A stretch of 64,000 bases of DNA from Brasilonema angustatum HA4187-MV1 (GTDB taxonomy: Bacteria; Cyanobacteriota; Cyanobacteriia; Cyanobacteriales; Nostocaceae), in assembly GCA_019359695.1 (NCBI GenBank), contig JAHHGV010000005.1, positions 124,001 through 188,000 of the forward strand, written 5' to 3'. The translations under genes and the position numbers were made by a program. The notes beneath the pieces are model-generated. The model was not told the DNA's origin and did not search any database. It worked only from the letters and a program-made list of their open reading frames with translations. This document shows, one piece after another, positions 45,131 to 55,400 of this stretch. The first letter of the stretch is position 1. The number at the start of each line of letters is the position of its first letter.

Positions 45131-45367
45131 AATCCCATTAATTACTGTCCATGAGGGCGCTGAGGTAAACTTATGTCGCCAAAATATTGGTTTGTTACAC
45201 CAAATCCAGCCATTTTTCTACTTAATGCAGATAGAAGCATATAAACCAGCGTAGCGGTTGGCTACTCTAAAACTTATTACTTTCTTTTTAAGAGTTGTAA
45301 ACGATTGTTGCAGCTATTTTAACGTATTATTAATACTACTGTGGTGAATGAAACGTTGCTAAACCAA

Positions 45368-46216
45368 TTAATCGTGTGCTTTGGCAAGTACCAGACGCAG
45401 AGCTAAGAAAATGAGAACTGCGCCCATAATTCGCTCAAGCCAATGTGAAATTGACAAAAATCGACGTTTGATTGCCGCAACACAGACAACAGTAGCAACA
45501 AATGCCAGCCAGGTGAATTCAATCCCCACAATTGTTAGACCGTAAATTATTTGTACCGCTACAGGTGTGCCAGGACGAATGATTTGAGTAAACAGTGCCA
45601 GTAAAAATAACGTCACCTTTGGATTGAGCAAGCAAGTCAAAAAACCGTTTTTAAACGCCGCTAAAGATTTCAACTCTGACCAGCCCCTCCGAGGCGGGAA
45701 CAGGGAATAGGGAACAGGCAACAGCAAAAAATTAGCCCCGGATATTGGATTCAAGCCCCTTAATTTATTAATGGAAGAATAAAAAAAATTGTTGACAGAT
45801 GCGTAGCACGATTCAACAAGACGTCTTTGTTTAAATCCCCTAATTTTAATTATGGGGATTCCCCTGTTGCCTGTTGCCCCTTCCCTGTTCCCTTTTTAAG
45901 AAGTTTGTTCCTCAACAAAATTATCTTGATGTTTAGCTTGTAAAGATTTAATCCCAAGGTAAATTAAATAAGCAGCACCAAGCCATTTGAGCAGGTTAAA
46001 TAATAGGACTGATTTGGAAATAATAACACCAATACCGATTAACCAGCAGATGACATGAATGAGGTCGCCAGCAGTTACTCCCAACGCTGTGTAGATTCCG
46101 GCTTGTCTAGAATGAGCTAGGCTATTGCGGAGTGTTAAGACAAAGTTTGGCCCAGGACTCATAATCACTAAACACCCAGCGCTAAAGATAGTCAACCAAT
46201 CGCCTAGAAATTGCAT
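45368..46216 (-). pseudogene. LysE/RhtB-family exporter gene interrupted by a small repeat element
   Basis: The N-terminal piece (45896-46216) has MQFLGDWLTIFSAGCLVIMS, PGPNFVLTLRNSLAHSRQAG and two to three helices, ending VEEQTS. The C-terminal piece (45368 to about 45685) resumes with KSLAAFKNGFLTCLLNPKVT and carries the last helices (ERIMGAVLIFLALRLVLA). Together they make one LysE-family amino-acid exporter. About 200 bp of palindromic DNA (45696-45892) lie exactly between, introducing stops. The coding parts look otherwise undamaged, so the insertion may be recent. Confidence 0.85.
45696..45892. mobile_element. 197-bp element with 12-bp terminal inverted repeats inside the LysE-type gene
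   Basis: GGGAACAGGGAA (45696-45707) and TTCCCTGTTCCC (45881-45892) are perfect inverted repeats. Inner arms AGGCAACAG (45716-45724) and CTGTTGCCT (45864-45872) also pair. There is no coding capacity. Confidence 0.75.
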
Positions 46217-46256
46217 GCGGATTAATTTGCATATAGTTCATTCGTTCTATCAGAGT

Positions 46257-47738
46257 TTAGAAATTCCAATTCCGTCGAAAGTGAAAAAAGCTTTCCAGAC
46301 AGTCTTGCCAAGCAATATTGCTACTGATTTTTTGCTGTTTCCAATCTCGTATAATTTGCTCAAGAATCTCTGAAAAACTGGGACACAGAGGAGCTAAATC
46401 AGCTAGGCGATTGAGTTTGATTGTTTGGGCGATCGCCATTGCGATAACATTAATCAACTCTGTTGCTTGTGCACCTAAAATCGAAGCTCCTAAAATTTCA
46501 CCATTGCGTAGCACAATGAGTTTACAGATACCCGTAGTTTGGTCTTGGATTTGGGCAGCACAGAGTGTTTTAAAAAACTGCTGTAAAACAATAACTTCAT
46601 CAGGACTGTATTGGCGTTTAGCTTGCGCCTCTGTTAAACCGACTTGTGCAAACATCGGGTTAGTAAATACTGCCCAAGGAATATGCCGATAATTGACTTT
46701 TAACCTCGGTAAAAAAAGCGCATTTTGCAGAGCTATTCTTGCTTCGTAATTAGCAATATTGGCGAATTCAAAGCCACCAATCACATCACCACAAGCCCAG
46801 ATACGGGGATTTGTCGTTTGTAGTTTTTCATTCACAAGTAAACGACGCTGATTCCATTTAACATCTACCGCAGCCAAATTTAAGGATTCAATATTTGGCT
46901 GTTGTGCTGTTGCTACTACGATTTCATCAGTTTCAATAGCTTTATCTCCCACCTGAAGCCATTTTTTATCCTCAATTCGTCTCACCTGAGTGATAGATGT
47001 ATTGATAAAGACGCGTACACCTTCTGCTTCTAACAAACTACAAAGCAGTTGAGCCATCTCTAAGTCAATATTGGGAAGAAGATTGGGACGTTCCGCAACC
47101 AACGTTACATCGTAACCAAATCGTGCCAAAGTTTGAGCGAGTTCGATGCTTTGGGGCAACCCACCAATAATCACCCACTGTAATGGCGGTGTAGAACTGT
47201 TCAGAGATTGCCAAACCTGAGGTATGGTAAGAAAACCAGTTTTTTGTAATCCTTCAATTTCTGGAATTGCTGGACTTGAACCCGTTGCAAGCAAATAAGT
47301 GCGTGCGTGTAGTAAACGAGTATCAATGGCAAATGAAAGATGGGGCGACGATTGAAATTGACCATTACTTACGATAACATCCACTCCTTGGGCAGCCAGA
47401 ACGACAAGTGAATTCTGCTCTTGGAGATTGGAAACAATGCCATGAGCATACAGCATTGCCTGAGACGTATCTACAGAAATTTGGCATTTTTCTAGAGTAT
47501 TAGCACACGAGGTATGCAGCCCAAGTAGTGCTGCATCACCTAGTTGCTTGCTAAGGTTACTGGTGTGGCTTAGAGCATGGTGATAAATAAACTCTAATGG
47601 TGTGTTAACTTTCGTAGATGCACCGTTTGTTATTGGTTCTACCAAGGCAACCTTGGCTCTTAGTTGAGAAGCAGTAAGGGCAGCGTAGCGTCCCGCTAAA
47701 CTGCCGCCAATAATCACTACATCGTAGTCAATAGTCAC
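46257..47738 (-). CDS. FAD-dependent disulfide-reductase-fold protein lacking the redox cysteines
   Basis: A 493-residue protein with the fold of mercuric and dihydrolipoamide reductases: FAD motif VVIIGGSLAGRYAAL, second dinucleotide motif VIIGGLPQSIELAQTLARFG, RIWACGDVIGGFEFANIAN, and a dimerisation domain (AVFTNPMFAQVGLTEAQAKR; GASILGAQATELINVIAMAI). The CxxxxC motif expected after the first strand is absent; the region reads EPITNGASTKVNTPLEF. The C-terminal His of the HPTxxE motif is replaced (CPSFSEILEQ). Dithiol chemistry is therefore unlikely; it may be an NAD(P)H-flavin oxidoreductase of another kind or a structural relative. The frame is intact over the full family length. Confidence 0.82.
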   Translation of the reverse strand: MTIDYDVVIIGGSLAGRYAALTASQLRAKVALVEPITNGASTKVNTPLEFIYHHALSHTSNLSKQLGDAALLGLHTSCANTLEKCQISVDTSQAMLYAHGIVSNLQEQNSLVVLAAQGVDVIVSNGQFQSSPHLSFAIDTRLLHARTYLLATGSSPAIPEIEGLQKTGFLTIPQVWQSLNSSTPPLQWVIIGGLPQSIELAQTLARFGYDVTLVAERPNLLPNIDLEMAQLLCSLLEAEGVRVFINTSITQVRRIEDKKWLQVGDKAIETDEIVVATAQQPNIESLNLAAVDVKWNQRRLLVNEKLQTTNPRIWACGDVIGGFEFANIANYEARIALQNALFLPRLKVNYRHIPWAVFTNPMFAQVGLTEAQAKRQYSPDEVIVLQQFFKTLCAAQIQDQTTGICKLIVLRNGEILGASILGAQATELINVIAMAIAQTIKLNRLADLAPLCPSFSEILEQIIRDWKQQKISSNIAWQDCLESFFHFRRNWNF

Positions 47739-47859
47739 GTGATTTGTTCCTAGTCCTTAGTCAATTGTCCTACCTTTATCCGAAGCTTTATGCCTGCGGC
47801 ACGGTTTTGGCTTTCTTTTTTAATTGTGCTTCGTCCTTAATGACTAATGACTAAAACTA

Positions 47860-48490
47860 AGGGTGTAGGGGTGTAGGGGTGTAGGGGCGGCAGCTTTCGG
47901 GGGGAAGTTTCCCCCCGAAACACTTTGGTGTTAGAGCAAGCACGCTCATACTAGATGAGCGTGGTCAATGAAGCGCGTGGTGGCGGGCGTGCCCCCACTA
48001 ATCACATCCCTTACACACGCCCTAGTGGGAACGGCCACGCCTTACGGTGAGTCCAGCGCTGCGGGAGGGGAGCCAGTGCGGTCTTGGGGTCTCCCCAAGA
48101 CCGCACTGGCGTTCTCCCTCGTGCCCGCTCTGGCGTATGCGCTTTGCGCACGCCCAGAGGTCTAAAGCGCAGCGAGACCGGAGGTCTTCCCCGGAGGGCT
48201 ATCGGGGAGAACCTATGCCCTGCGGGCACGCTGCGATAGCCGTAAGGCGTGGCTGTTCCCACTAGAGCGGTTCCGCTAGCCCCTAAGGGGGCGCTGCGTA
48301 AACGCGCTCCGCCAGTCACCTAGGTCGGGAAAGCCGTCATTCGCGCTGGTCTCACCAGATACCTCTGTCGGGAAACAAGGACTATGGCACTTTGTGCCAC
48401 GCTAGCCCCGATAGGCGTAGCCGTGCCGAAGGCATAGGGGGCGCTGAGTCCCAAGGGGACACGCTACGCGAACGCAAACGCTATCAGTAC
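47860..48490. repeat. Large block of palindromic dispersed repeats
   Basis: The whole 47739-48514 gap is repeat DNA: GGGTGTAGG tracts at both ends, CACGCTCAT/ATGAGCGTG (about 47941-47962), a GGTCTTGGGGTCTCCCCAAGACC palindrome cut here as GGTCTTGGGG/CCCCAAGACC (about 48080-48103), and many GCGC-containing stems. Open frames on both strands (for example 47968-48165 and 48011-48319) translate to repeats and are not genes. Confidence 0.75.
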
Positions 48491-48514
48491 TGGCTCCCCT
48501 ATACCCTTATACCC

Positions 48515-49585
48515 TTACACCCCTAGTTTGTTGACTAATGACAGTGCTTCTAGTAAGCGCTGGTTATCTGACCAACAGCGTACGGCTACCCGGAAATATC
48601 TGTCGCCAAGTTCAGGAAAACTCAGACAATCACGAATGAAAATCTGGTGATGCTGCAGTAAATTTTGCTGCAATTGCGAACTCGATTGCTGTGATTCAAC
48701 GAGTAAAAAATTAGCAGCACTTTCGAGAGGTTGTAATCCGGGTATTAAAGCTAAACCAGCGAAGAGTTGATTTCGTGCAGGTGGGAGCCATGCCCAAGTT
48801 TGCTCCTGAAACTCCTTATCTTGGACAACAGCGACTGCTGCCGCTGCTGCCAGGGTATTTACGGGCCAGGGGTCGCGCCACAACTGCCAGCGCCGCAAAC
48901 GCTCAGGATGGGCGATCGCATATCCTAGTCGCAAACCAGGCAAAGTGTAGAACTTGGTCAGCGATCGCAAAATCACTAAGTTTGGATATTCCTGCACAAC
49001 TTGTATTAGACTTTGTTCCTGTCCTGGGGGCAGAAAATCCATAAAAGCTTCATCTACTACCACCAAAGCGAATTTCTCTAGGTACGGCAAAATGGCTTCT
49101 CGTGAAAATAACACCCCCGTTGGGTTATGGGGGTTATTCAGCAATAGTCCTTTGTCCTTAGTCTTTTGGACCTTGTCAAAAATCAATTGACTTGTCCGAA
49201 AAACTAATGAAGGAAACTCCAGTACCTGTGCGTGGTATGCCGCCAGCGCCCTGTAATAGTCGCCAAAGGCTGGAGTTATCAAAGCTGTTGCAGCTAACTG
49301 TGCTAATTCCCGACCTGCCAGAGAAAGTAATTCTGCCGAGCCGTTCCCCGGCAAAATCCATTCAGGGGGTAGTTGATGAAAGTGACTCAGAGCAAGTCTG
49401 AGTTCACGATAATCAGGGTCTGGATAATGCCTGAGATGATCCAATTGGGACTCAATTGCTGCTATCGCGCTTTTTGGTGGTCCCAAAGGGCTAATGCTTG
49501 CAGAAAAATCCAGAATAGCACTTGGGGGACAGCCAGCTAGTGCTGCTGCCCAGGCTAGATTTCCCCCGTGTGCTGGTTGCCGCAT
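48515..49585 (-). CDS. cobD: Threonine-phosphate decarboxylase-like aminotransferase (CobD type)
   Basis: A 356-residue PLP-dependent fold-type I enzyme: ILDFSASISPLGPPKSAIAA, YPDPDYRELRLALSHFH, LPGNGSAELL, LLLNNPHNPTGVLFS, VVVDEAFMDFLP, and Lys in LRSLTKFYTLPGLRLGYAIA. The HGGN start and the SxSISPLGPP motif point to L-threonine-O-3-phosphate decarboxylase of cobalamin synthesis rather than histidinol-phosphate aminotransferase, its close relative. The segment FDKVQKTKDKG before LLLNN is encoded by a tandem-repeat-like stretch (49146-49180) and is probably an insert in a surface loop. No other cobalamin gene is adjacent. Confidence 0.82.
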   Translation of the reverse strand: MRQPAHGGNLAWAAALAGCPPSAILDFSASISPLGPPKSAIAAIESQLDHLRHYPDPDYRELRLALSHFHQLPPEWILPGNGSAELLSLAGRELAQLAATALITPAFGDYYRALAAYHAQVLEFPSLVFRTSQLIFDKVQKTKDKGLLLNNPHNPTGVLFSREAILPYLEKFALVVVDEAFMDFLPPGQEQSLIQVVQEYPNLVILRSLTKFYTLPGLRLGYAIAHPERLRRWQLWRDPWPVNTLAAAAAVAVVQDKEFQEQTWAWLPPARNQLFAGLALIPGLQPLESAANFLLVESQQSSSQLQQNLLQHHQIFIRDCLSFPELGDRYFRVAVRCWSDNQRLLEALSLVNKLGV

Positions 49586-49611
49586 AGAAAAAGGGTGACC
49601 TAGGTCTGAAT

Positions 49612-49896
49612 CTAAGATTTTGGGGGTGCAACCTTTTCTCTAAAGAGTTTTCCAGCAGAGAAGGCAGGAACCTTCGTCGCTGGAATTTCCATCTTTTCAT
49701 TGGTTTTGGGGTTACGACCTTCACGGGCTTTACGTTCCCGTGATTCAAATGAGCCGAATCCTACCAACGTCACTTTATCGCCAGAGGAAACAGCTTCGAT
49801 AATCGTTTCCAAAGCTGCAGTTAAGACGGCATCAACTTGCTTTTTCGTAACACTAGCTTTTTCAGCTACGGCATCAACCAATTCACCTTTGTTCAT
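49612..49896 (-). CDS. hup: DNA-binding protein HU
   Basis: 94 residues from ATG 49896 (AAGGAG six bases upstream decides the start; the frame opens earlier at 49950 but that part is not HU). MNKGELVDAVAEKASVTKKQ, then GFGSFESRERKAREGRNPKT (the DNA-gripping arm) and IPATKVPAFSAGKLFREKV. HU dimers bend and compact DNA. The 27-bp gap to cobD allows co-transcription, but HU normally has its own strong promoter, which would lie in the AT-rich DNA above 49897. Confidence 0.95.
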   Translation of the reverse strand: MNKGELVDAVAEKASVTKKQVDAVLTAALETIIEAVSSGDKVTLVGFGSFESRERKAREGRNPKTNEKMEIPATKVPAFSAGKLFREKVAPPKS

Positions 49897-51610
49897 GTCA
49901 AACTCCTTGAGGTTTACTTGAGATTGTGTACAGATGCATTTTTGATGCATCGTTACTTAAATCTCTGTTTAGAGATTTACAAAAGTCGGACTTTATGAGT
50001 ATTTATGCTCAAAACTGCCGTAATTGCTGTAGATTCGACTTTTCAATGAATCATTCTAAAGTGTCATAGCCAGAAGTGGATAGATGAAACCATTAATTTA
50101 TATAGATTTCAGGATTTTTTTTGAAAAAAGGGCAATTGTTTTACTAAAACCCCTATTTTTTTAGGAACAAATACTTAGTGAAATCGCTTGTTGCTCAGAG
50201 GAACAGGTAGGGTGGTTTCATACAAGCAAAGAAAAAACTCTATCAAACTGGTTTGATAAAATACGTTGTACTTAGGGAATAGTTCAATGTTGGCTAGTTC
50301 GTCCAGCAGTATAAAAAGTTTTACCATCAGTATTGTCTTAACTGCCGTATAATATTATTTTAACTGCCATATAATGTATGATTTATTGCAAAAATGCTCA
50401 AAAACACAAAATAAAGAATATTATAATGTCTGAATAAAGACATAAGTATTATGTAATTTTACAGTTTTTTTGCTAAAGTTGAAATTGACTGATTTTTTAA
50501 CTAATTTAGATGATGCATTTTTGATTATATTTCACGGTGATAAAGCCCCATTCCTTCTACAACCGGGATGGATAGTCACTAGGCGTCCTCCTTTCGCGCT
50601 TGCTGTACTCGCTCACGCCACATGCCTCAACGCGGGGAACCCGCGCACGGCGGCAGTGGCTCCCCTACACCCTTACCCCCTTACACCCTCCCACAACAAA
50701 GCCTCTCATTGCGTAAGTCCTGGTTATTAGTCACCCTACATTGCAATGTTTAAGCTCTGACTAAGGACTTCGATTTACCTCAGGCATAAAACAGAGCAAG
50801 AGCGATAGTTTTATAGTTACGGTATCAGTTAAATTTGTCTCAGAAAAGGCAGATCAATAAATAGCATTTTATTATTGATTTATGGATAGATAAATCAATA
50901 GACTATATGAAAACCTTTTTGTCCATATAAAGTTGTTTTATTGCACACTGAAGTTTAGACTAAATTCTATTTCTCAGGCTACAGCCTTTGTGTAGCAACT
51001 ATATTAGGTTTGGTAATTCGAGTATGCGTAGAAATTAGGAAAGCCTGTCTGAATAACAGTTTTGCGGTTTTATAAGCAAAATTAGTCTCAACTCCAATCC
51101 TAGACTGGGTGGTGATGCATTGTAATAATTCTGAAACTGTAACTTGTGAAGATTATACGTCGCCAATATCATTCTTAAGCAGGATTACCCTACACTGAAA
51201 TATCATAATTGTCATGGGTATTAAAACATAAACTTTACAGTTGATTTGATATGCTTTTCTAGTATGTGGAGTTTGAATAATCAATAGGTAGTTCAGTCAA
51301 GAACACCTATCCTGGAATCAACAAAAATAATACTGCATCCACCTTAATAAACTTTATAAACTTCCACACTCAAGACAAAGGCATCTACTACATACAAGTA
51401 AATTCATTTTGCCAGCTTACTTGAGGAGCCCGAAACTAAGCATCTTTTTGCAGTCATAATTATTCATCTTTTAGCTAAGTGCAAGCTAAGGGAGAAATCT
51501 CCTATGAAAAATGAGTATAGCTTTTGCGTCATTAGCTATAACTAGCTTCATTTTGTATAGGTTAAATTGTCTTGCTTTATTCATAAGTAAGTTTTTATAA
51601 GGTAGTAAAA
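49897..51610. other. Long AT-rich non-coding region between HU and the peptide-synthetase block
   Basis: 1.7 kb. It holds a GATGCAT/ATGCATC stem (49933-49951) upstream of HU, a GC-rich dispersed repeat at about 50585-50690 (inverted relative of 28684 and 28863), and a GCGTAAGTCCT end (50710-50720). The frame at 50470-50730 starts with a rare codon and runs into the repeat, so it is not called. The 850 bp directly before the DUF6875-like gene look like promoter DNA; I see no recognisable operator. Confidence 0.55.
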
Positions 51611-52321
51611 ATGCAACTCTACACACCGATTGATATTAATCAGCTTCAACAAGACCTTCCCTACTTAATTAAAAGCATGCAGTGGGTTGAAAATTTTGTT
51701 GGAAAAGCTCACCCTGATTTAGGTAGACTCGGTCCTGTTTGCCCTTTTGTGCCTCACTCAATTAGAGCAAACACTATGTCGCTGACAGTTATACGTGCTA
51801 AAAATGTGGCTCCTCAGCAATTTTTTGAGAATGTTTTACGCTGTCGAGAAATCTTCCTTGAGCAAGAACCACGAGAGGGGGTAGCGGCTTTAAGGAAAAC
51901 ACTGTTAATCATTGTGCCTGATATCGATATAGAGGAAGCTCCTAAAATAATTGACGAGAATCACAAAAAACTTAAGCGTTTCTTTGTTGAGTCAGGACTG
52001 ATGATAGGGGAATTTCACAAGCTGAACCAAGTGCCTGGTGCACACAACCCAAACTTCCGTCCATTTCAAAGCTCCATTCCCATGTTTGTTATTCGCTATA
52101 TGGTTGAATCGGATATTCTGTTTCTTCAAGATGAAGATCTGCACTTGCGTATCAAATATCTCCAAGCTTACTTACAAAATATTGAATCGGGTTATTCACA
52201 GCAGTTTAATCAGAAAATCAAAGATGAAAACAAGTTAAAGACTGCTCGTCAACTATTGGAGTTAGCACAAGAGCAACTGCAAGAAGAAAAGTTTATGAAT
52301 TTAGAAATTGCTCATTCATAA
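51611..52321 (+). CDS. DUF6875-like protein next to the peptide synthetase
   Basis: A 236-residue soluble protein: SMQWVENFVGKAHPDLGRLG, PVCPFVPHSIRANTMSLTVI, then LRKTLLIIVPDIDIEEAPKI, VESGLMIGEFHKLNQVPGAH, NPNFRPFQSSIPMFVIRYMV and a coiled C-terminal helix with KTARQLLELAQEQLQEEKF. The HPDLGRLGPVCPFVP motif with the F-H, NPNFRP and P-M-F-V-I-R-Y elements resembles DUF6875, a family I associate with natural-product clusters. Biochemistry unknown. It precedes the NRPS gene by 146 bp on the same strand and is probably in the same transcript. Confidence 0.65.
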   Translation: MQLYTPIDINQLQQDLPYLIKSMQWVENFVGKAHPDLGRLGPVCPFVPHSIRANTMSLTVIRAKNVAPQQFFENVLRCREIFLEQEPREGVAALRKTLLIIVPDIDIEEAPKIIDENHKKLKRFFVESGLMIGEFHKLNQVPGAHNPNFRPFQSSIPMFVIRYMVESDILFLQDEDLHLRIKYLQAYLQNIESGYSQQFNQKIKDENKLKTARQLLELAQEQLQEEKFMNLEIAHS

Positions 52322-52467
52322 GCTAAGTTGTTCCTCTGCAGAAATGATTAATTCACCAACTTAATTAATAAGAGGAATATTATCTGTCGTAAATTTGCAT
52401 CACTCGTTTTTAGTGATGAAAGTTGGTAACCAAGCCGATGAATGAATAGAGTGTTTTTCTTTACAAG

Positions 52468-55400
52468 GTGTCTATGCAGTTAACAAACAAAAATTTATAC
52501 CTTCAGTCAAATATTCAGGCAGCTAGCTTAACCGAGGTTGAGGACTGCCATGGTACTCAAACAAATGACCTTGAAAAAGAGCAACTTAACTATTGGAAGC
52601 AGCAGCTAGCGAATGCCACCCCAGTACTGGAATTGCCCACGGATAGACCGCGACCACCCGTGCAGAGTTATCGAACTGCAAAGCAATCTTTTGTACTACC
52701 CAAGAGTTTATCAAAAGCATTACAGACACTGTCACAGCAAGAGGATGTGACAGTGTTCATGACATTGCTGGCAGCATTCGGAACCCTACTATACCGCTAC
52801 AGTGGACAGGAAGACATTTTGATTGGTTCTCCGATTTCAGGGCTAAATTCTGCCGAGATAGAAGGGCTAATTGGATATTTTGTTAATACCTTGGTTCTAC
52901 GTACTGATTTTTCTGGCAACCCCAGTTTTCAGGAACTGTTGCGAAGGGTGCGAGCGATGGTAATGTCCGCCTACGTTAACCAAGAATTGCCGTTTGAAGA
53001 GCTAGTAGAACAACTGCAACCAGAGCGATCGCTTTCCTATCACCCTCTGTTCCAGGTGATGTTTGTTTTGCAGAATACAGCCAAAGAAACATTGGATGTA
53101 TCCGCATTGACCATCACATCTTCTGAATTAGATAAGGTTACATCCAAGTTAGATTTGACCTTGTCAATGGAGGAAACAGAACAAGGATTCCAAGGGGAGT
53201 GGCAATACAACGCTGATTTATTTGATGCTGCTACGATTGAGCGGATGAGCGAGCATTTCCAGACGTTGTTATCAGCCATTGTTGCTGAGCCACAGCAGCA
53301 CGTTAGCCAATTGCCACTGCTCACCCCAACTGAGAGACAGCAGTTACTTGTTGAGTGGAACAATACCCAGGCAGATTATCCTCAGCAATGTATTCATCAG
53401 TTATTTGAGCAGCAGGTGGAAAAGACGCCTAATGCCGTAGCGGTAATTTTTGAAGGTCAGCAACTTACTTACCAACAGTTGAATAATCGCGCCAATCAAT
53501 TGGCACACTACCTACAAACTGTGGGCATACGACCGGATGTACTTGTAGGGATTTGTATTGAGCGCTCCCTAGAGATGGTCGTGGGACTACTGGGAATTCT
53601 CAAGGCAGGTGGTGCTTACGTACCTCTCGACCCAGAGTATCCACAAGAGCGCTTAGCCTTCATCTTGGAAGATACTCAGACACCTGTGATACTCACCCAA
53701 GAGAAATTGGTCAAGAGCTTACCAGATCATCAAGCGCAAGTGATTTGTTTGGATTCTGAGTGGGAACTGATTACCCAGCACAACGAAGAGAATCCAGTCT
53801 CAGGAGTAAGCATCAATAACCTGGTTTATATTATTTACACCTCTGGTTCTACAGGCAAACCTAAGGGTGTCATGATTGCTCACCGTGGAGTCTGCAATCA
53901 CCTTTACTGGCGGCAAGCAACGTTTCAATTAACTGAACAAGACAAAGTCTTACAGACCTTTTCTTTGAATTTCGATCCCTCAGTATGGCAGATATTCTGG
54001 ACGTTGTCGTTTGGCGGACAGTTGATTTTGGCTCGCCCTGGTGGACATCAAGACCCTGTCTACCTGGTGAAAGTGATTACTGAACAGCAGATTACTATAG
54101 CTGGGTTAGTACCATCTATTATCCGCGTTTTACTTGAGGAAAAGGGAATTGAAAATTGTACTCGCCTGCGCCACGTCACTAGTGGCGGTGAAGGTTTGGG
54201 AGTTGAATTCATTGATCGCTTCGTTGAGCGTTTAAATTTGGACAATGTTTTGCTCAATTGCTATGGTCCAACTGAAGGTTGCATCGATGTAACTTCTTGG
54301 ATTTGCCAACGTGGGACTAATCACACTATTGCTCCAATTGGTCGCCCGACTGCCAATGTACAAGTTTATATATTAGATGAAAATTTACAGCCTGTGCCTG
54401 TTGGTCAATCGGGTGAGTTGCACATTGGCGGTGTCGGGTTGGCGCGAGGCTATCTCAACCGTCCGGAACTGACTAAAGAAAAGTTTATTCGCAACCCCTT
54501 TAGTCGCGTACCAGGCGCACGTCTTTATAAAACTGGGGATTTGACGCGTTACCTGAGCGACGGAAACATAGAGTTCCTCGGTCGTATTGACCACCAAGTG
54601 AAGATTCGTGGGTTGCGTGTTGAGTTGGGAGAAATTGAAGCCACCTTAGGTGAACATCCAGCCGTAGAACAAACGGTAGTCATTGCTAGAGAGCATGTTC
54701 CGGGTGACAACCGCCTTGTGGCATATGTGGTAGTACACCCAGAACAAGTTGCCCCAACTTCAAGTGAATTGCGTAGCTTTTTGCAGGATCAGCTACCCGA
54801 GTACATGGTGCCAAAAGCGTTTGTCTTCTTAGATGCCATACCATTAAACCCCAATGGTAAGGTAGACCGCCGCGCTTTACCTGTACCGGATACCTTAGAT
54901 TTCGATGACAACAACTTTGTTGCGCCGAGTACTCCCACCGAAGAGGTTTTAGCTGTTATTTGGGCGCAAATTCTGGGTTTGGAACAAGTTAGCATTCACA
55001 GCAACTTCTTTGAGTTGGGAGGACATTCGCTACTCGCTACACAAGTGATTTCTCGGCTACGCCAAAACCTGAATGTGGAAATTCCATTACAGTTGCTGTT
55101 TGAAACACCAACTATTGCAGGTCTAGCAAGTGCGATAACTTCGTTAAACTTCGCTAACGCTCAAATTCCGAACAAGAGTACAGGTGTTATAGAACACCAA
55201 ATCATTCCTCAACTAGAAGATCGGCACTCAGCCCCCTTATCTTTTACTCAGCAGAGAATGTGGTTTTTGGGGCAGATGGAGCCAAACAGTGCGGCTTATC
55301 TCATCCCGATCGCACAACGTTTGCAAGGGTTACTCAACGTCGGTGTATTGCAGCAATCTTTGGATGCGATCGCTGCCCATCATGAGGCACTGCGAACCAA

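Noticed and set aside
47968-48319. Overlapping open frames on both strands in the 48-kb repeat block
   Set aside because: Translations are palindromic repeat sequence (GTATPYG appears from both strands).
50470-50730. 86-codon frame starting with a rare codon
   Set aside because: The second half is the dispersed GC-rich repeat; no homology is recognised.
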